From assembly GCA_022823235.1 (NCBI GenBank), contig JAJDXO010000030.1, positions 62,001 through 126,000 of the forward strand: 64,000 nucleotides of DNA, given 5' to 3'. This DNA is from Rhodospirillales bacterium. GTDB lineage: Bacteria; Pseudomonadota; Alphaproteobacteria; Rhodospirillales; UBA2165. The position numbers and the translations under genes are program-made. Under the pieces are notes generated by a model. It was given only the letters and a program-made list of their open reading frames with translations, made no database searches and was not told the origin of the DNA. Below are positions 19,313-28,347 of the stretch, piece after piece. How positions within the stretch are numbered: position 1 is the first letter of the stretch; each line of letters opens with the position of its first letter.

Positions 19313-19355
19313 TGAAGGATGTCGGGGTGCACTTGACCACGAAGCGTGCTATGTA

Positions 19356-19369
19356 GTCTTATATAAGAC
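19356..19369. promoter_or_regulatory. Perfect palindrome GTCTTATATAAGAC (candidate operator, site 2, between tctA and tctC)
   Basis: Direct sequence reading. Confidence 0.75.
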
Positions 19370-19450
19370 CTTGACGGCACAAAATGATTTACGACCCCTG
19401 TTTTACAGGGAACATTATTGAAGAGAGACGACCAACAGAGAGGAAAGACA

Positions 19451-20416
19451 ATGCGGATAGCGAATTTGTCCAAACTACTTCTGGGAGCCCTTCTCGTATT
19501 CGGTCTGCTCGGCGTCGATGACGTCCGGGCCGAATTTCCCGAGAAGCCCATTACGATGATCATGCCCCTTGGTGCGGGCGGATCTCACGACCGGAACGCG
19601 CGGGTGTTCACCTCCGTCATTCCGCAATATCTCGGCAATGCGATGATCGTGAAGCTGATGCCGGGCGCGTCGGGCCAGACCGGTACGGCGGCCGCGGCCA
19701 AGGCGAAGCCGGATGGGTATACCCTCCTGTTCTCGCACAACTACTTCGATCAGCTGCAGAAGCATGTGAAGAAGCTTCCCTATGACACCGACAAGGATTT
19801 TGTCACCGTCGCGAAGCTGAACTCCGGTTTCTTCTCGATCATCGTGCGCGCCGACAGCCCGTTCAAGTCGTTCCAGGATCTCGTCGCGGCGGCCAAGGCC
19901 AAGCCGGGTACGATCAAGTTCGCCCATTCGGGCAACTGGGGCGCCACCCACGCGCCGGCCCTGCAACTGTTCACCGAAGCGGGCATCGCCGACAAGATCG
20001 TCATGGTGCCGTACAAAGGCGGCGGACCCTCCATGGCCGGCTTCCTGCGCGGCGAAGCTGACTTCACCATGCAGTTCAAGTCGACCATTCTCGGCCAGGG
20101 CAATAAGGTTCGCGTCCTGATCAGCGCCGGGACGAAGAGCGACTTCAAAGGGGTGCCGACCTTTAAGGATCTGGGCTACACCGCCGATATCGGCCAGATG
20201 CACCGCATTCTGATGGCGCCGCGCGGCATTCCCGCCGACCGCCTGAAGAAACTCCGCGATGCCATGGTTGCCATTCAGAAAGACAAGACGTACCTGCGTC
20301 TGATCAAGGCCATCGGCGAGGTTGCAAACTTTGAGAGCGGCGAAGATTACGAGAAGCGCCGCCCGAAACAGAGCGTTGCCTACAAGAACATGATCAAGGG
20401 CTTGGCCTCCAACTAA
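19451..20416 (+). CDS. tctC: Tripartite tricarboxylate transporter substrate-binding protein TctC
   Basis: Signal peptide, FPEKPITMIMPLGAGGSHDRNARVF, MPGASGQTGTAAAAKAKPDGYTLLF; Bug/TctC family. Confidence 0.93.
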   Translation: MRIANLSKLLLGALLVFGLLGVDDVRAEFPEKPITMIMPLGAGGSHDRNARVFTSVIPQYLGNAMIVKLMPGASGQTGTAAAAKAKPDGYTLLFSHNYFDQLQKHVKKLPYDTDKDFVTVAKLNSGFFSIIVRADSPFKSFQDLVAAAKAKPGTIKFAHSGNWGATHAPALQLFTEAGIADKIVMVPYKGGGPSMAGFLRGEADFTMQFKSTILGQGNKVRVLISAGTKSDFKGVPTFKDLGYTADIGQMHRILMAPRGIPADRLKKLRDAMVAIQKDKTYLRLIKAIGEVANFESGEDYEKRRPKQSVAYKNMIKGLASN

Positions 20417-20432
20417 GCCAGATCGGTTCCGG

Positions 20433-20463
20433 AAATGGCATCCCCTCCGGGGGATGCCATTTT
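20433..20463 (+). terminator. Rho-independent-like terminator after tctC
   Basis: AAATGGCATCCCC-TCCG-GGGATGCCATTT stem followed by TCATATTT. Confidence 0.75.
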
Positions 20464-20522
20464 CATATTTACCTGCAGTGACCGGATAGGGACGAGGGTC
20501 GCGTTGCTCTCGGCCAATTCCA

Positions 20523-20536
20523 GTCTTATATAAGAC
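20523..20536. promoter_or_regulatory. Perfect palindrome GTCTTATATAAGAC (candidate operator, site 3, upstream of the Gfo/Idh/MocA gene)
   Basis: Direct reading; the TATATA inside lies 17 nt after a TTGCTC hexamer (20504-20509), so the site may overlap a -10 box. Confidence 0.75.
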
Positions 20537-20577
20537 TTCAAAGGCAATTTCCGGCTTTGGCCGGGGTTTCAGGGGTT

Positions 20578-21645
20578 ATGGGCATGTACAATCCGATTAA
20601 CGTGGCGATAATCGGCACCGGCTGGTGCGGCGGCATACGCGCGGCAAGCTGTGCGGATAACCCGCTCGTCGGTGAACTCCACATTGCGGAGACCAACCCG
20701 GAGCGTCTCGAGGAAGTTCGGTCCATGACCAGTGCCGTCACGGCGACGGCGGACTACGAGGAACTCCTGAAGAACGACGGGATTACGGCTGTCATCATCT
20801 CGGCCACCCCCGAGACCACCCACTACCCGATGGCCAAAGCGAGCATGGAGGCCGGGAAGCACGTCTTCCTGGAAAAGCCCATTGCCCTGACCCTCGCCGA
20901 AGCGGACGAACTGGTGGACCTCGCCAAGGCAAAGGACCTCAAATTCACCATCGGCTACTCCCAGCGTTTCAACCCGAAATTCGCCTATGTCGCCAAATCC
21001 ATCGCCGACGGCACCATCGGCAAACCGGTGAGCGCGTTGGTCAGCCGCCATATTACCCGGGGACTGGGGAATAAGATTTCCGGCCGAATCAGCCTGTCAC
21101 CGGCCGCGATGGAGGCGACCCACGACATCGATTTCGCCCTTTGGGCCATGGGCGGCGCCAAGCCGGTCCGGGTGTATTCCCAGTCGGCCTACGGCATCAT
21201 GAAGGAAAAATCCGGGCTCGAAGATACCCAGTACATTATCGTCACGCTCGACAACGGCATCGTCATCAACATTGGCGCCGGCTGGACCATGCCGCACAAC
21301 TATCCGAATTACGCCGGTACCTGGATCGAATTCATCGGAACCGACGGCATGCTGACCGTCGACGATACGCACCGCGACGTTTTGTGGAACACGGTGGAGA
21401 AGGGCATCCAGCTTCCCATGTCGACCATGCCGGGTGAGTTCGTCGATCACGTCTACGCCGGACCGATGGTTGCCGAGACCGTTCACTTCATTGACGCGGT
21501 CGCCCGTGACCGGGCCGTCATGGTGACGCCGGAGGAGGCACGGACGGTGATGGAGGTTTATGTCGCCGCCGACATGTCGGTAGAGCGCAACGAGCCCGTC
21601 AATCTGCCCCTCAACAGCCGCGATTTGCCGGCGGCCGCCGAGTAG
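20578..21645 (+). CDS. Gfo/Idh/MocA-family oxidoreductase
   Basis: NVAIIGTGWCGGIRAASCADN..., AGKHVFLEKPIALTLAEADELVDLAK, IGYSQRFNPKFAYVAKSIADGTIG. Confidence 0.93.
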   Translation: MGMYNPINVAIIGTGWCGGIRAASCADNPLVGELHIAETNPERLEEVRSMTSAVTATADYEELLKNDGITAVIISATPETTHYPMAKASMEAGKHVFLEKPIALTLAEADELVDLAKAKDLKFTIGYSQRFNPKFAYVAKSIADGTIGKPVSALVSRHITRGLGNKISGRISLSPAAMEATHDIDFALWAMGGAKPVRVYSQSAYGIMKEKSGLEDTQYIIVTLDNGIVINIGAGWTMPHNYPNYAGTWIEFIGTDGMLTVDDTHRDVLWNTVEKGIQLPMSTMPGEFVDHVYAGPMVAETVHFIDAVARDRAVMVTPEEARTVMEVYVAADMSVERNEPVNLPLNSRDLPAAAE

Positions 21646-21649
21646 GCTC

Positions 21650-22609
21650 TCACATATTCTTCTTGGGGCTCTTCTTGGGGCGTTTCCTGGGGGCCCGGCG
21701 CCGGGGCTTCGCCTTTTTGATTTCGTCGAAGTCCCGGTAGACCAGCGTGAAATCCTCTTCGGACAAGCCGAGGGACATGGCCTGCGCCAAAAAGGCGTGG
21801 GTATCGGCGCCCAACCTGGCATCGACCCCCAGCGCCTTGGCGAGATCAACGGCCATACCCGTATCCTTGTAGAGATTGTAGACCCGCGACCGCCCGTCCC
21901 ATTTCCCGTTGAGGATGTGGTCGGGAAACCGCGCCTGGCTGGCGTTGGAACGGGCGTTCGAAACGTTGAAGACGTCGATCAGGTCGGCGAGGTCGATCCC
22001 CGCCTTCTCCGCCATTCGTCCGCCTTCGCAGGTGGCCAGGAAGACGGCGTGGCAGACCATGTTGTGGATGAGCTTGGTGGTGTGTCCGGCGCCCGACGGG
22101 CCGAGGTGGAACAGCTTGTCGGCGATCGCCTCGAGATGACGCCTGGTCCGCCCGAAGGCCCTTTTGTCGCCGCCGATCATCAATGTCAGGGTTCCCTTGT
22201 CGGCGCCGCCGGCGCCGCCGCTCATGCCCGCGTCCAGATAGGCGATGTCCTTGCGCGCCGCCTTTTGCGCGAGTTTCTTGGTTTCCGCCGGGTCGGATGT
22301 CGTAAAATCGTAAATGACCAGGCCCTTCCTGGCCGTGGCGAATATTCCGTTGCGGCCGAGGCAGTGTTCCTCGATCTCGGGCGTCGCCGGCACGACGAAG
22401 AAGATGATCCGGGACCGGACCGCCATCTCCTTTGGGTCGGCAACGGCTGCATTCTTCAGTTTTGAGAAATTTGCCCGTGCCGACGGGTCGGAATCCCAGA
22501 CCCAGGTCGGATAACCCGCCTTGGCGAAGTTGCGGGCGATGCCGCCGCCCATATTGCCGAGACCGACGACTCCGATGGCGGGCAAGCCCTGTTTGCTCTT
22601 GGCGGCCAT
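21650..22609 (-). CDS. 3-hydroxyisobutyrate dehydrogenase-family protein with Lys/Arg/Pro-rich C-terminal tail
   Basis: IGVVGLGNMGGGIARNFAKAGY..., DAGMSGGAGGADKGTLTLMIGG; tail KKAKPRRRAPRKRPKKSPKKNM. Confidence 0.9.
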   Translation of the reverse strand: MAAKSKQGLPAIGVVGLGNMGGGIARNFAKAGYPTWVWDSDPSARANFSKLKNAAVADPKEMAVRSRIIFFVVPATPEIEEHCLGRNGIFATARKGLVIYDFTTSDPAETKKLAQKAARKDIAYLDAGMSGGAGGADKGTLTLMIGGDKRAFGRTRRHLEAIADKLFHLGPSGAGHTTKLIHNMVCHAVFLATCEGGRMAEKAGIDLADLIDVFNVSNARSNASQARFPDHILNGKWDGRSRVYNLYKDTGMAVDLAKALGVDARLGADTHAFLAQAMSLGLSEEDFTLVYRDFDEIKKAKPRRRAPRKRPKKSPKKNM

Positions 22610-23496
22610 CAGCCCTTCTCCCGCACGCAATCGGCGGCGCGTTCCATCGAAGCGCACACGGCCGCCGCGTCTTGATCGCCGTACCCTTGCGCTACCGCGG
22701 ACATATAGGTCTGGAGCGCCGCGTGGTAGATCGGCGTCGGCACCTTCATTGCCGCCGCGTGGCCCTGGATGAACGCCCGATCCTTCATCGGGATGGAGAA
22801 GTTGCTGCCCTCGTAGTCGTAATCGTTGGCGACCATCAAGGCGCCGCGGACTTCGAACATGGAGGAGGACGAGCCCGAGCCGCTGATGACCTTGTGAAAC
22901 AGCTCCGGGTCCAGGCCGGACTTCATCGCCAGCACCATGACCTCGGCGGCCGCGGCATTATGGACGAGATTCAGAATGTTGCCGCAGAGCTTGGTCTTCA
23001 TGCCGTTGCCGAAGGGGCCGACATAAAACGTGCGATTGGCGAACCCGCGGAGGATCGGCTCGATTTCCGCGTAGGTGTCTTCATCGCCGCTGCCGAAGGC
23101 GGTCAGTTTTTTTTGCTCGGCCAACATGCGGTTTCCGCTGACCGGGCAGTCCATGGCGGTGTAACTGGCGCCCTCGACCGTGTCCCGGAAGGCCTCCTTC
23201 TCGGCGACGGGAAAGGTGCTCGCCTCGATCACCACCTTGCCGCTGCCGTCCTGGCCGGCGAGTTGGGCGGCGACATCGTGGAGCGCCTCGAGGCTCGGCA
23301 GACAGGTGACGATCCCGCCGGTCAGCGACGCGGCCTCGGCGACCGAGTTCGCCGCCGTCATCCCCATCCCGGCGAGCGTCGACATCGCCTCCGGCCGGAC
23401 ATCATATCCGACGACGCCAAATCCGCTGTCGATTAGGTTCGGCACCATGGCCGAGCCCAATACGCCCAGACCGATGAACCCCACATCCGTGCTCAT
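22609..23496 (-). CDS. 3-hydroxyisobutyrate dehydrogenase-family protein
   Basis: MSTDVGFIGLGVLGSAMVPNLIDSGFGVVGYDVRPEAM...; TGATG overlap with the downstream paralogue. Confidence 0.88.
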   Translation of the reverse strand: MSTDVGFIGLGVLGSAMVPNLIDSGFGVVGYDVRPEAMSTLAGMGMTAANSVAEAASLTGGIVTCLPSLEALHDVAAQLAGQDGSGKVVIEASTFPVAEKEAFRDTVEGASYTAMDCPVSGNRMLAEQKKLTAFGSGDEDTYAEIEPILRGFANRTFYVGPFGNGMKTKLCGNILNLVHNAAAAEVMVLAMKSGLDPELFHKVISGSGSSSSMFEVRGALMVANDYDYEGSNFSIPMKDRAFIQGHAAAMKVPTPIYHAALQTYMSAVAQGYGDQDAAAVCASMERAADCVREKG

Positions 23497-23534
23497 GGCG
23501 GAACCTCCCAACCGAAACTGAAATTCACCGGCGC

Positions 23535-24311
23535 TCAGCCGCGCTCGGAGACATAGTGATGGCTTGATGTATTGCAGCGGCTGACCCGCCATTCCACCGG
23601 CCGTCCGTCAATGGTCATCGACGTCCGGTCGATCTGCAACAACGGCGCGCCCGCCTTGATGCCGAGAAGCCCGGCCTCTTTCCTGGTGGCGCTGACGGCC
23701 GTGATCAACTCCCGCGCCTTGGCGACGGTGACCCCGTAGATGGATTGATAGAACCTGAAAAGATTGTTGGGCGGCTGAAGTTCGATGCCAAAATCCGGGA
23801 ACAGTTCCTGGGGCAGCGCAATTCCCTCAACGATGCTCGGCACGTTCTGGAACGAACGGACGCGGGTAAACCGCACCACTTTGGCGCCGGGCTCCAGTTC
23901 CAGCCGCTCGACCTCGTTCCTGGTCGGGTCGGTCTGCTTGCAATCCAGGAGCTCGCTCTCGGGCAGGGAACTGGAGCCGTCCTTTCCCTGGATCTTGAAG
24001 AAGAAGAACAGCGCCCGGCGCTCGGTATGCTCGGAGACGAAGGTTCCAAGTCCCTGACGCCGGTAAAGCAAATTTTCCGCGACCATGTCGTTGAGAGCCT
24101 TGCGGACCGTCCCCTGACTGACGTCCAACTCCGCCGCCAGCTGCATTTCGCTGGGCAGCGCGTCGCCGGGCTTCCAGACGTTGTCGATCAGCCGCCGGCG
24201 GATGATATTGTCGACCTGCTGGTAGAGCGGCAGGGAGCGTTGCTGCTTTTTGACAGCCGGCCTTTTCGCCGATTTTGCGGTGGATTGTTTTTTGGCTGCC
24301 GGCCGCGCCAT
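23535..24311 (-). CDS. GntR-family regulator, HutC/UTRA type, with Lys/Ala-rich N-terminal tail
   Basis: LPLYQQVDNIIRRRLIDNVWKPGDALPSEMQLAAELDVSQGTVRKALNDMVAENLLYRRQGLGTFV plus UTRA-like effector domain. Confidence 0.92.
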   Translation of the reverse strand: MARPAAKKQSTAKSAKRPAVKKQQRSLPLYQQVDNIIRRRLIDNVWKPGDALPSEMQLAAELDVSQGTVRKALNDMVAENLLYRRQGLGTFVSEHTERRALFFFFKIQGKDGSSSLPESELLDCKQTDPTRNEVERLELEPGAKVVRFTRVRSFQNVPSIVEGIALPQELFPDFGIELQPPNNLFRFYQSIYGVTVAKARELITAVSATRKEAGLLGIKAGAPLLQIDRTSMTIDGRPVEWRVSRCNTSSHHYVSERG

Positions 24312-24427
24312 GATGCCGCTGAGCCTCCCCGGAAGCGGAAAAATAGGTTATAGTCCAGTATGCTATGAGCAAACCCGGATCGCAAACCGCGCGGTTTCCG
24401 GGTCTACATGTCAGGTGAGGAAGCCCA

Positions 24428-24835
24428 ATGTCCGAAACGATCGTAGTGAAGATCGACGAAGTTCCCGTGCATGCCCGTGGCGACGGGGTGGAATCCACGC
24501 TGCTGGTCGGCAACAGTCGTTGCGGTGCGCCTTTTACGTCCGGGATCACCAGATTTCCGGCCGGCCAGAAGGTGCCCATGCACTCGCACAATTGCGATGA
24601 GCAGGTCACTATTCTCGAAGGCCAGGCCGATCTCGAGGTGGATGGAAAGTTGACGCCTGTAAAGGAACTGGACACCACCTACGTCGAGGCCGGCAAACCC
24701 CATCGGTTTCTCAACACCGGCGATGGTCCCCTGACCATCCTGTGGGTCTATGCTTCGACGGACGTAACCCGCACGTTTACCGAGACCGGCAAAACGGTCC
24801 CGCATCTCTCCGAACAGGATCTGGTCACCCCGTAG
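24428..24835 (+). CDS. Cupin-domain protein
   Basis: GITRFPAGQKVPMHSHNCDEQVTILEGQADLEVDGK...VEAGKPHRFLNTGDGPLTILWVY. Confidence 0.9.
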   Translation: MSETIVVKIDEVPVHARGDGVESTLLVGNSRCGAPFTSGITRFPAGQKVPMHSHNCDEQVTILEGQADLEVDGKLTPVKELDTTYVEAGKPHRFLNTGDGPLTILWVYASTDVTRTFTETGKTVPHLSEQDLVTP

Positions 24836-24870
24836 CGGACGCATTGGCGAGACGGCTTCAGGGGACCGCC

Positions 24871-25932
24871 ATGAGCGATGCCGGAAACTATACGGCGGCG
24901 CAGCTCTCGGAATTTATCCAGGACGCGCTTGCATCGGCCGGAATGCCGGCCGGCGATGCCGCAAAGGTGGCCGGTCTGATGGCGGACGCCGACCTGAACG
25001 GGTCGGATGGGCACGGCGTCTTTCGTCTGCCCGGCTATCTGAAGCGGATCAAATCCGGCGGCCTCAACCTGACCCCGGACATCCGGATCGAGCGGGAGCG
25101 GCCCGGGATGGCCCTGGTAAACGGCGACAACGCCCAGGGTCATCTGGTGATGAGCTATTGCGCCGAAACCGCCATCGAGAAGGCGAAGACGGCCGGCGTC
25201 GCGTGGGTCGGCGCCCACCACAGCAATCACGCGGGACCGGCCAATCTGTACGCCAAAATGCCGCTTGCCCACGACATGATCGGTCTCTATGTCGCCATCG
25301 GGAATGCCAATCACCTGCCGCCCTGGGGCGGGTTGGAGATGCTTTTGAGCACCAACCCCATCGCCATTGCGGTGCCGGCCCTCGACCGGCCGGATGTCGT
25401 TCTCGATATGGCGACCACCGTTGCGGCCTACGGCAAGGTAAAGACCGCCGCCCAGCGTGGCGAGCAAATGCCCGAGGGCTGGATGATGGGACGCGACGGC
25501 AAGCCGCTGACCGACCCCGCCAAGGCGGATGACGGATTTCTGCTGCCGATCGGCGGGGCCAAGGGTTACGGCCTTGCGCTGATGTTCGGCCTGCTGGCGG
25601 GGACGCTCAACGGCGCGGCTTTCGGAAAGGACGTCGTCGATTTCAACGCCGACTTCGAGACACCGACCAATACCGGGCAATTCATCGTCGCCGTCGACAT
25701 TTCCGCCTTCGGCGATGTGGACGGCTTCAAGCGGCAGGTCGACCGGATCGTGGACCAGATGAAAGGCTCACCGACCCTGCCCGGCTTTGACGAGGTCTTG
25801 CTGCCCGGCGAGCAAAGTCATAAGAAACGTGTGTACCGAGAGGCGAACGGTATTCCGCTCCATGCCTCTTTATTGAAGGCCCTGAACGCGACGGCGGACG
25901 AATTCGATATCGCCCGCCTGGATCAACGATAA
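24871..25932 (+). CDS. Malate/L-lactate/sulfolactate dehydrogenase-family (Ldh_2) oxidoreductase
   Basis: ADLNGSDGHGVFRLPGYLKRIKSGGLN, GVAWVGAHHSNHAGPANLYA, GAKGYGLALMFGLLAGTLNGAAFG; the ORF-track start is over-extended. Confidence 0.92.
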   Translation: MSDAGNYTAAQLSEFIQDALASAGMPAGDAAKVAGLMADADLNGSDGHGVFRLPGYLKRIKSGGLNLTPDIRIERERPGMALVNGDNAQGHLVMSYCAETAIEKAKTAGVAWVGAHHSNHAGPANLYAKMPLAHDMIGLYVAIGNANHLPPWGGLEMLLSTNPIAIAVPALDRPDVVLDMATTVAAYGKVKTAAQRGEQMPEGWMMGRDGKPLTDPAKADDGFLLPIGGAKGYGLALMFGLLAGTLNGAAFGKDVVDFNADFETPTNTGQFIVAVDISAFGDVDGFKRQVDRIVDQMKGSPTLPGFDEVLLPGEQSHKKRVYREANGIPLHASLLKALNATADEFDIARLDQR

Positions 25933-25950
25933 GCCGGGAGATTTTTCCTG

Positions 25951-26475
25951 ATGTCCATTTCAATGCATCATCTTGTCCGGACCGAAACCGAGCAGTTGCT
26001 CACCGGAATGCTCAACGTTCTCGACCATGCCGAAGGGCTGGTGAAGGACGGCAAGGCCGAGGAAGCCGATTTGATGGCCAGCAAGCTGGCGCCGGACATG
26101 TTTTCGCTGTCCTTGCAGGTGTGGCGCGCCGCGGACCATGGCCGGGCGGCTGCGCGGCTGGCTGGGCGGGAAACGCCGCCGTTCACCGATATGGGCGAAC
26201 TCGGCATCGCCGATGCGCGGGCAAGGATCGAAGAAACGATGACGCTCGTGAAATCGGTAACCGAGGATGAGCTTGAGGGCGCCGAGGACAGGACCGTCGA
26301 GATCACTGCCCGCGGCGAGCCGACCCGCTTCAGGGGCGAGGACTATCTTCTCCGGTTCGCCATCCCGCAGATCGCCTTCCATGTCACCACCGCTTACGCG
26401 ATCGTCCGCAACGCCGGCGCCGAACTCGGCAAACGCCACTATTTGTGCGACGCTTTCGACTACACCCTAAGCTAG
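25951..26475 (+). CDS. DUF1993-like protein
   Basis: 174 aa, IPQIAFHVTTAYAIVRNAGAELGKRHYL; located 13 nt before the Sec-candidate gene. Confidence 0.65.
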   Translation: MSISMHHLVRTETEQLLTGMLNVLDHAEGLVKDGKAEEADLMASKLAPDMFSLSLQVWRAADHGRAAARLAGRETPPFTDMGELGIADARARIEETMTLVKSVTEDELEGAEDRTVEITARGEPTRFRGEDYLLRFAIPQIAFHVTTAYAIVRNAGAELGKRHYLCDAFDYTLS

Positions 26476-26488
26476 GAGCCCGCCGCCA

Positions 26489-27109
26489 ATGTCCGAACCC
26501 ATCACCCTCGAGATATTCACCGACTACGTCTGACCTTGGTGTTATCTCAGTACCGGGCGTATTGAAAAATTACGAGACACCTTCGACGTCGACGTCGAAT
26601 TCGTGCATTTTCCGCTTCACCCGGAGACTCCGGGCGAGGGCCAGACCCTTGAGGAGCTGTTCGCGGGCCGCGACTACGACATCGATGCGGCCTACCGGCG
26701 CATGAAGGGCCTGATGGACGCCGAAGGCCTCGATTACGGCAAGCGTACCCACACCTACAATAGCCGGCTCGCGCAGGAACTGGGCAAGTGGGCGGAAACC
26801 CAGCCGGACGGCGACGCAATCCACATGGCGCTGTTCCGCGCCTACTTCGTGGACAACCGAAACATCGGCAATGCCGAGGTGCTGATGGAGATCGCCCGGG
26901 AGGTGGGTCTCCCCGAAGACGGCGCCCGTGAGGTCATCGAGGAGCGGACCTTCGAAGCCGCCGTCGACGTGGACTGGGCCAAATCGCGGCAGTATGGCGT
27001 CACCGGCGTCCCAACCTACGTAGCCGAGCGCCAAGGCGTGGTCGGCGCCCAACCCTACGAAGCACTGGAACAATTCATGGACGGTGTCGGCGCCCAAAGG
27101 AAAGAGTGA
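26489..27109 (+). CDS. FrnE/DsbA-family thioredoxin-fold oxidoreductase, candidate selenoprotein (in-frame TGA at codon 15, UPWC motif)
   Basis: ATG at 26489 reads MSEPITLEIFTDYV-TGA-PWCYLSTGRIEKLRDTFDVDVEFVHFPLHPETPGEGQTLEELFAG... to TGA at 27107-27109. The same frame continues as a full FrnE-like domain (GVTGVPTYVAERQGVVGAQPYEALEQFM). The ORF track shows only the fragment from 26603. Confidence 0.85.
26538..26581 (+). other. Candidate bacterial SECIS hairpin
   Basis: Upper stem UCAGUAC (26547-26553) / GUAUUGA (26559-26565), 7 bp with one G-U, loop CGGGC (26554-26558), loop begins 20 nt after the UGA. Outer stem GGUGU (26538-26542) / ACACC (26577-26581). Confidence 0.6.
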
Positions 27110-28329
27110 CCGGCCCGGGAGAGGCAGACGTGGATACCCTCAACGATCCTAAATCCGGGGTGACGGGCGACGAACTCATCCAGCGGATCAGCGACATGGT
27201 CCCGGCGCTTCGGGAGCGTCAACGCGCGGCCGAGGAGGCGGGCCGAATCCCTGAAGAGACCATCGGAGACCTCAAGCGGGCCGACCTGTTCCGGGCCATC
27301 GTGCCAAAGCGCTATGGCGGCCATGAGGTTGACTTCAAATACATTCCGCAGATTTTCCGCGAGCTGGGACGCGGCTGCATGTCCACCGGATGGACCATGG
27401 GGTTCCTCATCTACCACAATTTCCAGTTCGGCCATTACCCGGTGGAGGCTCAGGACGAGGTGTGGGGCGGCGAGCCCGGCTACACCATGGCGGCCGGGCA
27501 GGTCATGCCGAGCGGGACGGCCGAGCGCGCCGACGGCGGCTTTCGGCTGACCGGCCGGTGGGGGTACGCGACCGGAATTCTTCACGGCGACTACATGGCC
27601 CTGGCGGCGCCGGTCGCCGATAGCGGCGATCCGGCGGAAATGCGGCGGTTCTTCGTACCGGCAAGCGAGTTCACGATCCTCGACACCTGGGACGTGTCGG
27701 CGATGGCGGCAACCGGCAGCCACGACGTGGAGTTGGACGGCACGTTCGTGCCGGAGCACCATTCGGTGCTGGTAAGTGATTTGCGCAATGGCCGGGCGCC
27801 CGGGCTGGAGGTCAACACCGATCCTGTGTGGCGGGTGCCGCTCCTGACTTTCATGGTCTACGGCGCGGTCGGCCCGTTGATGGGCGCCGCCGAGGCGGTA
27901 TGCGAGCTCGTCTGCGGGGTCCTCAAGGGCAAGACCAACGCCTACTCATACGCCGCCATGGACAAACAGATGTCCACCCGGGTGCGAATGGCCCAAAACC
28001 AGATGACCGTGGAAGCGACCCGCCGTTTATTCGACGCCGGCATCCAGGAAGTTTCGGACAAAGTCGCCCGCGGCCACGAATTCAGCCGCGAGGAACGCGT
28101 CAAGGCGCGGATGGTCGCCAGTCACGTCGCTCGCACGTGCCATACGGTGGTCAACGATATGGCGCGCGAGGCCGGTTCCCGGGCGATCTACAATGACTCG
28201 CTGATCCAGCGATTCCAGCGCGACACCAATGCGCTGGCCACCCACGCCATCTTCGACGTGGACCACGTCGGCGACATCTATGGCGGCGTCCTGCTGGGTC
28301 AGGAAATCCCGCCCAACGTCATGCTTTAG
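27106..28329 (+). CDS. Acyl-CoA dehydrogenase / HsaA-like flavin-dependent monooxygenase family
   Basis: ALRERQRAAEEAGRIPEETIGDLKRADLFRAIVPKRYGGHEVDF... RGCMSTGWTMGF; start may be downstream of 27106. Confidence 0.85.
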   Translation: MTGPGEADVDTLNDPKSGVTGDELIQRISDMVPALRERQRAAEEAGRIPEETIGDLKRADLFRAIVPKRYGGHEVDFKYIPQIFRELGRGCMSTGWTMGFLIYHNFQFGHYPVEAQDEVWGGEPGYTMAAGQVMPSGTAERADGGFRLTGRWGYATGILHGDYMALAAPVADSGDPAEMRRFFVPASEFTILDTWDVSAMAATGSHDVELDGTFVPEHHSVLVSDLRNGRAPGLEVNTDPVWRVPLLTFMVYGAVGPLMGAAEAVCELVCGVLKGKTNAYSYAAMDKQMSTRVRMAQNQMTVEATRRLFDAGIQEVSDKVARGHEFSREERVKARMVASHVARTCHTVVNDMAREAGSRAIYNDSLIQRFQRDTNALATHAIFDVDHVGDIYGGVLLGQEIPPNVML

Positions 28330-28347
28330 CAGGCTGCCAGGCGGCGC

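Noticed and set aside
26445-26705. 86-aa + ORF spanning the Sec-candidate TGA in another frame
   Set aside because: Out of frame with the FrnE-like domain, arginine/serine-rich, no homology signal; a by-product of the broken main frame.
26603-27109. Treating the ORF-track 168-aa fragment as the true gene
   Set aside because: It lacks the catalytic motif and first beta strand, both of which are present upstream in the same frame across the TGA.
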